Shown here: piece after piece, positions 12,323 to 24,706 of the stretch
How positions within the stretch are numbered: position 1 is the stretch's first letter
Layout of the letters: the number at the start of each line of letters is the position of its first letter
Origin: Citrus sinensis
Lineage: Eukaryota; Streptophyta; Magnoliopsida; Sapindales; Rutaceae
Length of the DNA stretch: 64,000 nt
Direction: 5' to 3'
Assembly (NCBI RefSeq): GCF_022201045.2
Contig: NC_068559.1
Location: 2,888,501 to 2,952,500 of the forward strand
Notes under the pieces: generated by a model
Seen by the model: the letters and a program-made list of their open reading frames with translations, nothing else
Database searches by the model: none
What the model was told of the DNA's origin: nothing
Position numbers and translations under genes: made by a program

Positions 12323-12850
12323 TTACAAAAACCAATCAACTACGGGAGCCGCTGCCTTGTTGCTGCCAAGCCTATGACACTCCAGATCATTCTCATATGG
12401 AGTCAAGTTCAAATCCAGGCACAAAACCCTTCTGCTATTGGCTTTCTTCACCAACGGCGCCGTATCGGAAAGAGTCAAAGTTGACACTTTCTCATTTCCA
12501 TGCAAAGCAACCGCCCTGTGTCTCCTCATGTGCCCACCTAGGGCTTGGCCTATTGCAAACTCAAGCCCGCAAACTGAACATTCATGAGTCCTGGGTTTCG
12601 CTGGCGACTGCTGCGTGTCGGCTCCTCCTCCGGTACCGTCCGTTAGCCTTGGCTTCTTGTGGCTCGCCCTGTGCCCCCCCAGAGCTTGAAACGATGGGAA
12701 TTGCCTGTTACATGTCTTGCACTCGAAAACCCTACCAGCCGCCGTCATATCAACGCTGTTGACGGCGTCAAAGTGTCCTCCTTGTGACATAAACATCAAG
12801 CAGTTAGCCATGTTTAAGCTATGATCAAGCTCTTGAAATGTTCTCTTCAT
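12323..12850 (-). CDS. C2H2 zinc-finger repressor, ZAT11/ZAT12-like, array copy 1
   Basis: Single-exon gene, 175 aa. Two plant-type C2H2 fingers: [19 protein letters not shown]...H (about residues 42-65) and [19 protein letters not shown]...H (about 89-111). Both carry the QALGGH DNA-contact motif. A C-terminal EAR repression motif lies in [14 protein letters not shown] (about 144-157). An L-box-like hydrophobic N-terminus (MANCLMF) is also present. By family these are nuclear, stress-inducible transcriptional repressors; the target genes cannot be read from the sequence. The start [14 protein letters not shown] is shared with both paralogues, which supports it. The tail is extended (...AAAPVVDWFL) relative to copy 3. 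A TATA element lies about 135 bp upstream. Confidence 0.92.
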   Translation of the reverse strand: MKRTFQELDHSLNMANCLMFMSQGGHFDAVNSVDMTAAGRVFECKTCNRQFPSFQALGGHRASHKKPRLTDGTGGGADTQQSPAKPRTHECSVCGLEFAIGQALGGHMRRHRAVALHGNEKVSTLTLSDTAPLVKKANSRRVLCLDLNLTPYENDLECHRLGSNKAAAPVVDWFL

Positions 12851-12980
12851 GATCTGGCGTGAACTGAAAATGATCGACGATGAGAAGAAACAACTGTGTT
12901 TTTTTATTGGAAGAAAAGTGAAATAGTATTACGAAATGAAATGAAATGAAACGAGCTTAGGGTATGCATGGTTTGTGTTT

Positions 12981-12990
12981 ATTTTTATAG
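12981..12990 (-). promoter_or_regulatory. TATA box of C2H2 copy 1
   Basis: The minus strand reads CCTATAAAAATAAAC, 130-140 bp upstream of the ATG and aligned with the same element in copy 2 (shared CCTATAAA context). Confidence 0.65.
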
Positions 12991-13014
12991 GTTGGTTTTG
13001 AACTTTGAAGATTG

Positions 13015-13290
13015 GCGAAATGTTGACTTTCTGAGTTGACTGCTTGGAATGACGTTTGTGCCCTCCGTTTGCTTGTGGGATAAGTAAGTTAAGTGGTGGA
13101 GATTTTCGGAAATCAAGAGATAAGGTTACTGAGTTGAGTGCAAAGTGTGAACCGAGCCAACAGGATGAGCACGTTAGCACGACTTGGTTGCTGAGACAAC
13201 ACGCACAAAAATATCGAGGGGTGACTCGGTTTATTTCTTAGAATCTTCTACCTTGGAAGATTCTCAGCTTCTGAGAAACTGATATACAAT
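13015..13290 (-). promoter_or_regulatory. Conserved upstream block of C2H2 copy 1
   Basis: Shared with copies 2 and 3 (plus-strand text): TTGAC W-box cores at 13023 and 13036, GGAATGACGTTTGTGCCCTC, an ACGT-containing block (ACGTTAGCACGAC, ~13171), and a palindrome AGAATCTTC...GAAGATTCT (13240-13264) followed by CAGCTTCTGAGAA. The last resembles alternating GAA/TTC heat-shock elements. Conservation across paralogues is seen; the factor assignments are inference. Confidence 0.55.
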
Positions 13291-13449
13291 TCATTTATTT
13301 CATAGAACAGCATAAAGTGTAAATACTTTTTTATATATAAAGATTTTATAATGGGTTCGTACCTAAAACTTACAGGGATTGTTTGATTATATATGGTTAG
13401 TAAATTAATGTCTTTAACTGATGAACTCCCACTAGTAAACATAACTCCA

Positions 13450-16400
13450 CGTGAAAATTAAGAGTTGATATTTGGCAATTTAGAACGGGGATCAGTTCAT
13501 TTGTAAATCATACTACTAAGTCAAAGCTTGATAAGATAAATACATATTTAACCGTGTTCATGTGAAACAGGTGAATTTATACCGAAGTCATGGCTAGAGT
13601 ATAAGTAGATTCAATGTTAGCAGTACTAATTTGATTTTTTATCATAATAGCAGTCGTAATAATCATGTACCGTGCTCATTTTTTTTTTTTTTTTTTTGAA
13701 ATACAATCAGTCATTTTTTTTTTATTGAAACGATAATATATATGAAGCTTCTTGAGATAATGCTTAGTCATGGAATTGGTACTAGCTAAGTGTCCGGTGT
13801 GTAAAGGGTTTAATTTGACTTGACTTACAATTAATCGAGAAAGAAAATTAGAGTTGTCTGATGTGTCATAGAATAGAGTAAATAATAAATTGATAGTTCA
13901 TTGTTAAATCCCGGCTTACCTCATAAAATGGAGTTGTATTTTTGGAGTTGACAGACGAGTTTCCGTGAACTTAATTAATTCTCTTAGTTTAAGGTAAATA
14001 TTCTATAGTTTTCTTTCTGTTTTAACACTACACATTTTTTTGAGATGAGATTCATTATGTCGCCTGATCGATTTCTATTGGCTTTGATTTTTTTTCAATT
14101 AATATGTGCAATCGACGATCCACAACTTATTATTGTTGTTAATTAGGAATGGCTAGCAAGTTTTTGCAAGCTATAGCTAGATAGTTTAAGAAGAACACTA
14201 TGAAAACCCAAAAAAAAGTAAGTCAATTATAGATAATGCACTAACTTCGTTAACTTTCTTTTTTCTATTTTCATTTATTTTCTCGATGATAATGTTATTC
14301 ATAGATTGACTTTTTAAAAAAATTATTTTCTTATTTTCTTGAACGTAACAAAATTTACTATATACGATACAGTGTATTACTGAAATATGTTGACCATCGA
14401 GTATATATGTCATCATCCTAGATGATGTTACTAGAAAACTTAGATGAAAGTTTGATTAATTGGTTACAATCACGATTATATTAAAAGATTCATTGTATAT
14501 GCGTGCATGTTTGTGTTTATATATATATATAATATTAACTGAATGTTTTAAAATTACCTTTTAATTGAAAACAGTCTTTTTAAAATGATATTGGATGAAA
14601 CAATTTACTTACTCCATACCATATGTATATAGATATTGGGATTTGGTTGGAAAAAGAAAAAAAGAAAAAGAAAGGATTACAACGTGACTAATGTGGTTTT
14701 GGTACCATTCTTATCAAAATTAACTTATCAATTATTAAGTCAGTTTCACAGTAGCATCACTACGCAAAATATTTCTTTTAGGGGGAAAAAAAAAGGAGAG
14801 AAAATCATACCCCTTTGTCTTTATACATTTAATCTAGAACAAAACTGTGGGTGTAGTTTTCCAAATTGCAGTGCCGTGACCGTGCAGCTCAAAACAAAAA
14901 CCTAATTTCTTTATTCTTATTTTTTAATTAATTATCCAGAGAAAGAGAAGTCTTTAATCTCTTATATTTTTCTTTGCCCTCAATTAATATTTCGGATATT
15001 GCAATAAGGATTTCTATGGAGTAAGTAATATAATTATGATACGGTAGTTGGACAAGAGACTTAGTAGAGTTTTTTTTTTTATATATATATTTTAATTAAA
15101 TATTAGAATTTTTAGTATATAAATACACTGGAACAGTGAAAATATTTTCAAATCCACCGTTGGTTTGTGGGAACGAGTTTAATCTTCGCTGATGGTAAAT
15201 TTTGAGTTGATTTTTTCACTATCGTTAAAAATTACTTTTCAGTATTGTCATAGTAATTTTTCAGACTATATTCACTGTTGTTTTATATATCGAAATGATC
15301 TCAATAAATTTTTATTTTGTCACAATTTACTGGTGTTCTGCAGATCAAGACGAATCCCCATATATTTTCGGACCACACACACATACTCATCGCATTATAT
15401 ATGAAGGCAAATTGGCCACAAGATTTTATTTTCTTTCTAATTGTGAGCGCTTGATTTGGAAATTTCATTGTCGATTGTCGCATAAGTGAACCTGACGTTC
15501 CATGGTAGTACTTATTAGAGTCAACATCAAAATGGGCCTCTCTGTACGAACACGTATGTCAAGAAATTGAAATATAACTACTACAACTACTATCTAGATA
15601 TCTTTGCCTTGTTACTGTTAACAAATTTCCATTGAGCTTACTTAACTAGCACATAATGTCAATCACAAAACTCTAATAAATTCTAATTGACTTTGATACA
15701 TAATTTAGATTTATTCCCAATCAAATATTGGTGTTGCCATGGTGTCATCACTGTCATCATCAACTTTTATATGAATAATTTAAGAGATGAAGTTTGTCTA
15801 AAACATGCTCGGCTTTTCAAATTTAAGTCTAAGCTTAATCATGTCATCAACTTTGAAACTAAGCCAGCTTTGATGCTCACAGAAGTTCCATGTGTTAATA
15901 ACTTTTTTTTAATTGTAAATCAAATATCGAAAATTTCTCATGCGTGGATGTCTGCACAAATTTTGTACAGATTTAGGGTTTCACAATATTGTAAAAGTCT
16001 TTGACATTATTGTAAATCTTTTCACAACGCTGTAAAAGTCTTTCACACGATTTTAAAACTCTAAATCCACACGAAAATTCATTCAGTAGGAAAGAAAGCT
16101 TTATCAAAGTACACACTAAGGACTCTTACAATCAAGAGCCAATAAAAATTAAAACATGTTAAAAAAATGACCATTTCTAGAATGGGAGATATACATAGTT
16201 AGGTTTGGTTTCCTTCTAAACCAAAATAAATGCTTATTTATTTTCACTTTCTTTCTTCATTTGATTATAATACGTGTTTTGGTCGAATTTTTCCAAATTA
16301 ACGGGTAACCCTCTTGCCTCGTCATCCTAAGTGTACGTTTTTTGGCTTCTCTAATTTCATCCTCATCAACATCATGCTTAACTTTGACTTCCCATTATGA

Positions 16401-17730
16401 CTATGAAACAGAGTTTACACTAAATGAGACTTGAGGATTTGGACTTAATTTGTATACGTGTTTGATTACGTTAATTAGTTCTACCTATTGCTTGTATATG
16501 TTTGCCAGTATTGCTTCTATGTAGATGAACTTTATCAAGACTATTGAATTGGGAATATTTTATATATAGAATATAGATGAAAATTATCAAAATAATTGAA
16601 AGTCATTAGTTAATCTAATATAGTTTTTTTTTTATTTTTTAATACGCGGAAATATAATAATGTATGGATAAAGATGTACGGAATACGGATTTTGACTTTT
16701 GTTGAGATACTTAAAGTATGGCCTAGGTAATTGAATTTCTCCAACTCCTGTTAGTATGTCAAAGAGAAAATTCTCAGAAGACGTCTCAGGCATAATTTTT
16801 CTTTTTTCAATATAATAGTGCTCTATAATCAAAAGATACATTAACAATTATGAATACAAATCAAGGGGTGTGAATTCAAATAGCGGTAGCTACAAAGTTG
16901 TAATACTTGAATCCTGGGGTGTGTATAATTACACGTGTAATAGATATGCACAACTAATCAACCATTTGAAAGAGATAACATGTCAGCCAAATCAAATGAC
17001 CAATATCAATACGAAAGCAAGTGTTGACCTTTAAATAACAATATACATATACGGCTGGGCTACGGCTAAGTTACATTATCTGTAATGTAACTTTGCCGGA
17101 ACCTCTATATATAAAGATTTGTAGTGACGTATGAGTGAAGAATGAATTTAGATTTGGAGTTAGTGGGCTAAGAGCTCAAGTCAGTCAGAAAGTGTATTTA
17201 TCAACTATAGTCAACATTGCAACTTATTTGAAATAATGCACATAGTACAATTTTGTGTATATATACAAGATCTCTAACGTCTAAATCGACAGGTAAGTTA
17301 GCTATATCATATATAAAATGATTTTTTTTGTTTCCCTTCGAAATCTACCTCTTATTACTTAAAAGAGTGAAAATGTAAGCAGTGATGTGGGTTTGAACTT
17401 TGAAGTAACAGCGCAGACATTCCAGAAGGACAGTAATATATAATAATAAATTGCCAAAAGAATTACGCAACCTTGCTCTCAGCCTGATCTTCAAATCCAT
17501 CAGTCAAAATTTTTCTGCAACGCCCCACATGCTTTTTGAATCAATTCCCAGGTCCCAAGTAGTACTTCCTCCAGATTCATATTGGAGCTATAGCTAGGCT
17601 TAATTAAAAAAGATGACAGCAAAGTGAGAGAATTGATGAGCAGTCCACTTCTATTGACGTATTAGTGCTAATTCTATATTATAATATAAATTCCACGCAG
17701 AATTTTTTAATTTATCGTTCTGTATTTATA
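13450..17730. other. Spacer of array unit 1 to 2
   Basis: No gene. Contains blocks that recur in the other spacers: GCAGTGCCGTG...CTCAAAACA near 14868; GTGTCATCACTG...AATTTAAGAGATGAA near 15740-15790; CAAATAGCGGTAGCTA near 16877; GTGAAGAATGAATTTAG...GTCAACATTGCAA near 17130-17220; CAGACATTCCAGAAG near 17415. These mark the segmental duplication that spread the zinc-finger genes. Confidence 0.6.
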
Positions 17731-17851
17731 GGATAAAACTGTGGTGCAACTGTGGCACCGTGCCACAGTTGCACCCAACCGTTAGATTTTTACTTATTCA
17801 AGTGGACTCCACTCATTTAAGTGGATCCAACGGCTGATGCTATAGCCTGAC
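17731..17851. mobile_element. 121-bp palindromic miniature element with 11-bp target duplication
   Basis: Flanked on both sides by CTGTATTTATA (17720-17730 and 17852-17862). Inside, GTGCAACTGTGGCAC and its exact reverse complement are separated by one base (17744-17774). AACCGTTAGAT and ATCCAACGGCT form a second inverted pair around CCACT/AGTGG repeats. A target duplication of 9-11 bp points to a Mutator-like non-autonomous element (inference). Confidence 0.7.
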
Positions 17852-18196
17852 CTGTATTTATATTGATTATTACATCATCCAACCAATCCTTTACACTGTC
17901 CCAACTCTTTTGAATTAATTGAGGTGCCGACTCTTGACATTTTTAAGTACAATCAATCAACAATGAATCAAAGATCTCTACATCTATCAACACATAATAG
18001 AGTAATGACCTAACGGATGCTATACTCAGCAGACCTTTAGGCTGCAACAAGTGTGTACATTCAGACTACTAGTAAAACTTACATTATAATACATACGTGC
18101 TTAGATTATAACAACATAAAAAAAAAAAAAATTTAAGTAATGACCTAAAAATCAAGTAACATCTACGTCATGACCATTTCCCAGTATGCAAACAAA

Positions 18197-18733
18197 TCAC
18201 GCACACAATTCCAGATTAACCAGACTATCTACCTTGTTACCAAGCCTAAACGTTTCCAAATCATTCTCATATGGAGTCAAGTTCAAGTCCAAGCATAAAC
18301 CCCCTCTGCTATTAGCTTTCTTCACCAACGGCGCCTTGTCCGAAAGACCACTCAAATCTGAGAGTTTCTCATTTCCATGCAAGCCAGCAGCTCTGTGTCT
18401 CCTCATATGGCCACCTAGGGCTTGGCCTATAGCAAACTCAAGCCCACAAACTGAACATTCATGAGTCTTGGGTTTTATCGGCAACTGCTGCATGTCGACT
18501 CCTCCGTTGCCGTCCGTGAACCTCGGCTTCTTGTGGCTCGCCCTGTGCCCTCCCAGAGCTTGAAACGACGGGAACTGCCTGTTACACGTCTTGCACTCGA
18601 AAGCCCTACCAGCTGCCATTGTGTTAACGCCGTTAACGGCGTTAAAGCCCCTCCCATGCGACAAAAACATCAAGCAGTTTGCCATGTTTAAGCTGTGATC
18701 AAGCTCTGATGATTCTTGAAAAGCTCTCTTCAT
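18197..18733 (-). CDS. C2H2 zinc-finger repressor, ZAT11/ZAT12-like, array copy 2
   Basis: Single-exon gene, 178 aa, start [17 protein letters not shown]. Two C2H2 fingers, [19 protein letters not shown] and [19 protein letters not shown], are identical to copy 1 across these motifs. An EAR motif lies in [14 protein letters not shown]. The C-terminus diverges after RLGNK into [10 protein letters not shown], so the stop is later than in copy 3. By family a nuclear repressor of stress-response genes. The coding sequence is clearly more conserved than the spacers, consistent with purifying selection (judged by eye, no dN/dS run). Confidence 0.92.
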   Translation of the reverse strand: MKRAFQESSELDHSLNMANCLMFLSHGRGFNAVNGVNTMAAGRAFECKTCNRQFPSFQALGGHRASHKKPRFTDGNGGVDMQQLPIKPKTHECSVCGLEFAIGQALGGHMRRHRAAGLHGNEKLSDLSGLSDKAPLVKKANSRGGLCLDLNLTPYENDLETFRLGNKVDSLVNLELCA

Positions 18734-18850
18734 GATCTGGTGTGAACTGAAAAAAAAAATGAAACGATTGTGTTTGGTTTGAAGAAACAGAGAGAAAGAT
18801 AGAGAGAGAGAGGTGAAATGAAAGGAGTTTAGGTTGTGGCATGATTTGTG

Positions 18851-18860
18851 TTTATTTATA
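18851..18860 (-). promoter_or_regulatory. TATA box of C2H2 copy 2
   Basis: The minus strand reads CCTATAAATAAACAC, about 120 bp upstream of the ATG and co-linear with the copy 1 element. Confidence 0.65.
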
Positions 18861-18884
18861 GGTTGGTTTTGAACTTTGAGGTTG

Positions 18885-19165
18885 TGTTAAATATTGACTT
18901 CCTTTTGTTGACTATTGGTGGAATGACTTTTGTGCCCTCATTTTACTTGAGAGATACGCAAGTTAATTAGTGGAGATTTTTGCCATCTGGGAATAAGATA
19001 GGGGTTACGAGCTAACTAACGCATCGAGCGTGAAACGAGCCGACAAGACAAACACGTCAGCATGATATCTTCGCTGAGCTAACAAGCATTAGAACGAGTC
19101 CGCACTCGGGTTATTGCTTAGAATCTTCATGCTTTCTGAAGATTCTCCACTTCTCAGAACCTTTT
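18885..19165 (-). promoter_or_regulatory. Conserved upstream block of C2H2 copy 2
   Basis: Contains TTGAC cores at 18894 and 18908, GGAATGACTTTTGTGCCCTC, an AAACACGTCAGCATGA block near 19050 (TGACGTG on the minus strand, a bZIP-type core), and AGAATCTTC...GAAGATTCTC...TTCTCAGAA at 19120-19160. All occur in the same order as in copies 1 and 3. Confidence 0.55.
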
Positions 19166-22100
19166 TTTTTTTTAATTTTATAAAATTTATAAATTACAAA
19201 AATTTACTTTATACAGATTTTCTCTTTGTTTATATTTATAAAAAAATCATTTAATTTTTTTTATTCCACAAAAGATGGAAAAAATTTGAATTGATATTGT
19301 AGATTCGAACTTAAGTGAACAGTTAAAAAAAATTATTTGAAAACTATTTAACTAAACCTAATTAGCCAGCCAAAGATTAGAAACAACTCGATTAAGCCCA
19401 TTGGAGTCAAGTTTATTTAATGAGTTAAAATAGTAATACTAGAATCTCAATATTTTGAGTCTCAATTAATGTGTCGGCTTATTTATAATTACCACATCAA
19501 ATTAAACATTAATAGCCTGCCTATTCTAGTGCTGTCATATAAATTAGTACTCAAATTTGGAATCAAATTAAATATTAATAGCTGGCCTATTCTGGTCCCT
19601 AAAATTAATACTTGTCTTAAAATCATACAAGTATTCTAAGATAGGCCAAGTTAATCCATTTCAAATAGATCGGATTATTTTTTAAATAATCCAAATAATA
19701 ATATAGTTTGTAAATAACCATAAAGAATATTTGAGTCAACACAAAAAAAAAAAAAAAAATCCACGTGAAAGTTCGTTGTTAATTTCTGGCAATTAGAATT
19801 TAGAAATCATTATTTAATGTAGTAGTAAGTCAAGGCTTAAAGGTTTCAAGTATTCATGTGGAACCAGAGATGCCTGCTGGCAGCGGTACTAATTTGAATT
19901 GATCAGAGAAACAATCGATCTCTATTATTGTCTTTCACGTGTTTTATTTTATTTTATTTTATTTTTTACAATTCTTTTTCCATTTATAGAGTTTGTGTGT
20001 ACGCGGAGAAAATGAAGCTTCTGGGAACAGTCAAGTGTGTATTGACTGTTCTTGCAATCGAGAAATTAAGGGAGATTAAAAGCTTGCGCCGGCCTCTTCT
20101 TCAAATTGGCCATTAAAATTCGTAGAATAGACTAATTGACTGTTCAATCCAAGCTTATCCGCTATCTCATAACGAAAATGGAGTCGTTGTAGAGTTGGTA
20201 GCAAAGTTTCCTTGCAATTCAAAGCGATTAATATCATTTTGAAAAAGAAATTAAAAGCGATTAATATCATTTGTTATGAAATAGACCTAGACCATTTAAG
20301 TATCAAATTTAAAAAAAATTAGCATTTTAGGTATCATCCCTTTTCTAGAGAATCTAGGACAATAAAAGCTATTGAAAATTCAACAATTCAGACAAAACTC
20401 TCTTCGATGGAGAAATAATCAACATCTGCATTAGTTCATTCATCTAAAATTGAGTTTGCTACATATTTTTACTACCAAAATTTCGCTCTGATATTATTTC
20501 TTAGAAAGATAGACCTTAGACATTTAAATATTTAATATTTTGAAAAGTGGAATAATCCATCTACAAATAAGTGCATGTATCACCCTTTTTCAAGCTAATT
20601 TGAGACTATTTTACACTTAAAATTAATAAAAACATTGCGTTTGGTGTGTTTATATGCTATTCATTGCTCAACTAAGTTTTTTAAGTCGAAAGCATGACTA
20701 GAATTTTAATTTGCTGCTAAGGTTGATGCTTCTTTAACTTTCTTTTATGAATTTTTGTTTATTTCCTTGGTGACAGTGTTAATCATAAATTGACTTTCGA
20801 TGGCCAACTCATCATCTGCTTTATTTTATTAAAGCAAAGAAAACTATAGAATAAGAAGAATTAATAGAATTATTATAATTATATAATTAATTTTGTGTAA
20901 TTCAATTAGAAGGCTTTTGATTCAGATAGCTTGATTGATAAAATTTCTTGAGTGGAAATAACAACTCTATGGTTTGAATCTGCTCAAAGGGTGAAGAGGA
21001 AATTGAGTTTATTAGGCTTAAAAAAAAAAATTGAAAGAATAATCATCACTATACTTCCTCTACATAAAAAATGGAGAACAGGAAGGGTAACAACTTCACC
21101 TAGTGTAGTTTTGGATTTGGTACTAGTCTTACCAAAATTAATAAACCATACCCTTTTGTCTTTTCATCAACATTTCATCTTCAATTTCTATCATCATCAA
21201 CAGAGAGAGGGGAAGAAAAAGGAGGGGAAAGTAGCTAAAATTTCTAGAAGAATAGGTGCACGTAGTCTCCATTTGCAGTGCCGTGCGGTTCAAAAGAGAA
21301 ACTTAAATTCTTTCTTGAGTTGTTAAATTATCTAGAAAGCGCCTAGTTGATTTTATTTTATTTTTTGGGATTTTCCAGAAAGGAATTGTAAGGATCAATT
21401 AAATAAGCAATGGTTAGTTCGTTCATTCATGTTCGAAGATAAGGTGTGTTAAAAAATTAATTTAGATTATACCCATCCCTATCGTTACAAAAAAGAAGTA
21501 ATTGTTTCATTAGAGTTGTCAGCCGTACTTAATTAAATATTGATTTTGATGTAGATATATACACCTAATTAATAAAAATTATTAGGTGTAAATTTCCATT
21601 TTTTTAGAATGCAGACTAACAATTATGTATACGAAGAGTCAAATTCTACAGAAATTTATTTGTAGGCGTTTCTAAAAATGCGAAACTCTGTACTAATTAC
21701 TAAATAATGATTCCATGAATATTTATGAACCAAAATCAATATATTAACTCAATTTTACATAAATGAAGAAAACGTATGAATATAATAATTATCATGGCCA
21801 TTATGGCTGCAATAATAGAAATGTATATGAAAAGCAATCCCAAATTATACGATTGATTTTTTTTCCTTTTATGTGATTGATCTTCTTCTGCAAATTTGGT
21901 CTTTGCGCTATATTGAACCAATAAGAATGAATAATAATGTTAAGGATTTCAAATTTGAGTTTCATTGTTATGTGTCACTTATTTATTGAATGACAGATTT
22001 CATAGTTTATAAAATTATTAGAACCAAAGAATGAATGTCTATTTCTCTATATTTTTATGCAATTTCTTTGTAACTAGATTTGGTGCTGATTAAATGTAAA

Positions 22101-23409
22101 ATTTATTGGGCCCTATAAGCATGGGTGAGTAGTTTCTAAATATAGTTATTCAGTGGAACACTTGGAATTTGAATCCTAGAGAAGTTGGGAGCTAAAAAAT
22201 TGATTTGGGCTATGCCAACCTCCTATTTTTTGGGGGAAACAAAAACAAGAACTAAAAATATATAAAATTCATCACTAATTCTAATATATGGATCTCTTGT
22301 TTTATGTCAACATGGTATAATAATGTGTTGACTTGTCTCCCGTTTCTTAAAACCCAAAATGCCACCTAAATTTTAAGGCTCGCCTTAATACTTAATTATA
22401 AATTGACAATCAGCCCTTTCCACAATTTATCCGTGCGAGATAACCCTAAAATCTCCCTTCACACATCGAGAATTAGGTCGAAGAATAGAGACATCTCTTT
22501 CTTCCTGCTAACTATTGGTTTGAAACTTTTTTTTTTATAAAAAATTAACTTCCAACCTCTTCCATAACGTTGTAAAATTACCCAAAAATTCTATATAGAT
22601 AAATATGTACAGAATATGAATTTTGACTTTTTATTGAGATAATTATGATATTCCGTACGTAGCTAATGAATTTCTTATAAATCATGGTATGAAAAAAAAA
22701 ATCTAGAAAGTCCTCTAAAACTTAACAAATTTTCAATATTTTAGTTTTGCATAGTCAAAACAATTATTTTTCAAATAATTATGTATGCGTCGAGGGTGCG
22801 AGAGTTCAAATATCGGCAGCTAAAGCGGTACTAAACACGTTTAAATATCTATACACGACTATAAAAGAAAATCTTGGGACAATTGTATCTGCTGTTTAAT
22901 TGGTGGCTATTTCATCCACCGCTTGAAGGGAGTATTGACTTTGAACACATTTGAACAAGCCGTTATGCTTCTCATGTATTTGTAACCGACTGATTGTATA
23001 AAAATTGTAACTATTACAAAAGTTGCGATGAATATTTCCACTTCTGCTTCTTAATTGGTTTGGCAGTTTACCCACCGCCCAACAGAAAGGTCTAATATAT
23101 TCTTCTGACTTCAGTTTTGGAACAAAATCTTTCTTGAAATTTTTCATGCATGTTTCAATTGTTACCCAAGATCCTGACCCATTTTAATTCCCTGAGACTC
23201 TAACTTGTATCAAATAATCAAATTAATTATCTCTATATTTCCAATTGGCTAAGCTAACCAATACTATACTTGCCTCAAAATACTGCTAAAAAATGTAATA
23301 TTCCCATTCTCTAAGAAACAAACATTTATATATGAATGCGTAATTGTTCTCTCCAAACTTGGGAAATTTTTCCAAGAGAATGCATGTTTCGCCTACGATA
23401 ACTGTTATA
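19165..23409. other. Spacer of array unit 2 to 3
   Basis: No gene. A 66-bp imperfect tandem duplication starts at 19496 and 19562 (ATCAAATTAAA.ATTAATAGC). Shared unit markers: GGTACTAGTCTTACCAAAATT near 21119, GCAGTGCCGTGCGGTTCAAAA near 21276, CAAATATCGGCAGCTA near 22808, and TTGGTTTGGCAGTTTACCCA near 23056. Confidence 0.6.
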
Positions 23410-23788
23410 TTTACTACTTACATCCCTACTAAATTTTTAATTACCTATTGCATCCCTCTTGTTAAGAGATAACATAATTAATTGTAAAAATAAGGATACA
23501 AGAGTTGTTCAAGTGTGACATTTTAAAAATTTTAAATTAAAATTTGGTGCAATTCATTAGGATTAGCAAAAAATGCAAAATGCAAGCGTTCTTTTGGTAG
23601 TTATATAGGACTAATTCTTTTAATCTATTATTTAATTTTGGCACTAACTACTTAGAAATGTTACAAAATCCTCTAAAATGAGCAGATTAGTAAATGAACC
23701 AAAAATCATTAACTTTATATGTTATCTCTTAGTTAATAGGAGAGATAAAACTAGTAATTAAAAATCTAACAGGAATATAAGCAGTAAA
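23410..23788. mobile_element. MITE with ~75-bp terminal inverted repeats
   Basis: The left end TTTACTACTTACATCCCTAC...AATTTTTAATTACC...AAGAGATAACAT matches the reverse complement of the right end, TTTACTGCTTATATTCCTGT...GATTTTTAATTACT...AAGAGATAACAT. About 380 bp, with no coding frame. A clear target duplication was not found. Confidence 0.75.
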
Positions 23789-24706
23789 GATGACATTTAT
23801 TAGGGATGAAAAATGCATTCTCTCTTTCTTTTTTTGTGAAAATGATTAATTAGATTTAGATCCAACAATTTGGATAATTTTTAAAAATATATAGACTGAT
23901 TGAATAATTAGCCCAAACCTTAATAACTAAGGGAGAATTTACCCCGAAAATGGGCAATAATAACCTATTCACCCCACTTTGGCTTTTTCGTTTTCTAGAA
24001 CAACCATGAAGGACATAGCAAGAGATAATCGAAGTTTTTATTATGGCCTGTAGTCAAAACTACCTGGGTTATTTCGTTTTTATTGAAAAGAGATGAGCAG
24101 TCATATTCTTCTGATGTATGAGTATTATTTTTTAATATATATATTATAAAACGTAATCCTAAAATTCCACGAAGAAATTTAATTATTTCTTGTTGTTCAT
24201 TATTTATTAGTTATTACATCATTCCAAACTAATCCTTGCTCACTTCCAAGTCTCTGCGGAAAATTTATGAACGCCCATCGAATTCGACATTCTTATAAGT
24301 ACAAATGAATCAAAGATTTCTACAATGATTGCCTGTCCAAGGAACTATATATATTAATAAGATTTTGGACTATTTTCTTTTTCACAAAAGATTTTGGACT
24401 ATTTCGATAGAGAATACAAGGCAGCGATCAAGGTATACGTTGTTCCAATTTCTGTATTTACCAACTAATAAACTAATCACCTAACTAAATGTCATGGGAA
24501 AAGTATTCAAAACATCGGCTGAGAATAAAAAAACAATATAAGATTGAGACAAACCTCAATTCATGAACTAACTTTTAATTATGAGCTATGCTCGTATATT
24601 TTTATAAAATCAACTAACCTCTCTGTACAATCTTACTCCATTTTACAAGCAAATCGACTAATGTGCTTTAGTTTCTTCAAATCAACTAATTAATGAACCT
24701 CTCTTC

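Noticed and set aside
12397-12762. Plus-strand frames opposite the zinc-finger genes
   Set aside because: Antisense shadows of conserved zinc-finger coding sequence; the same kind of shadow appears at 18186-18691.
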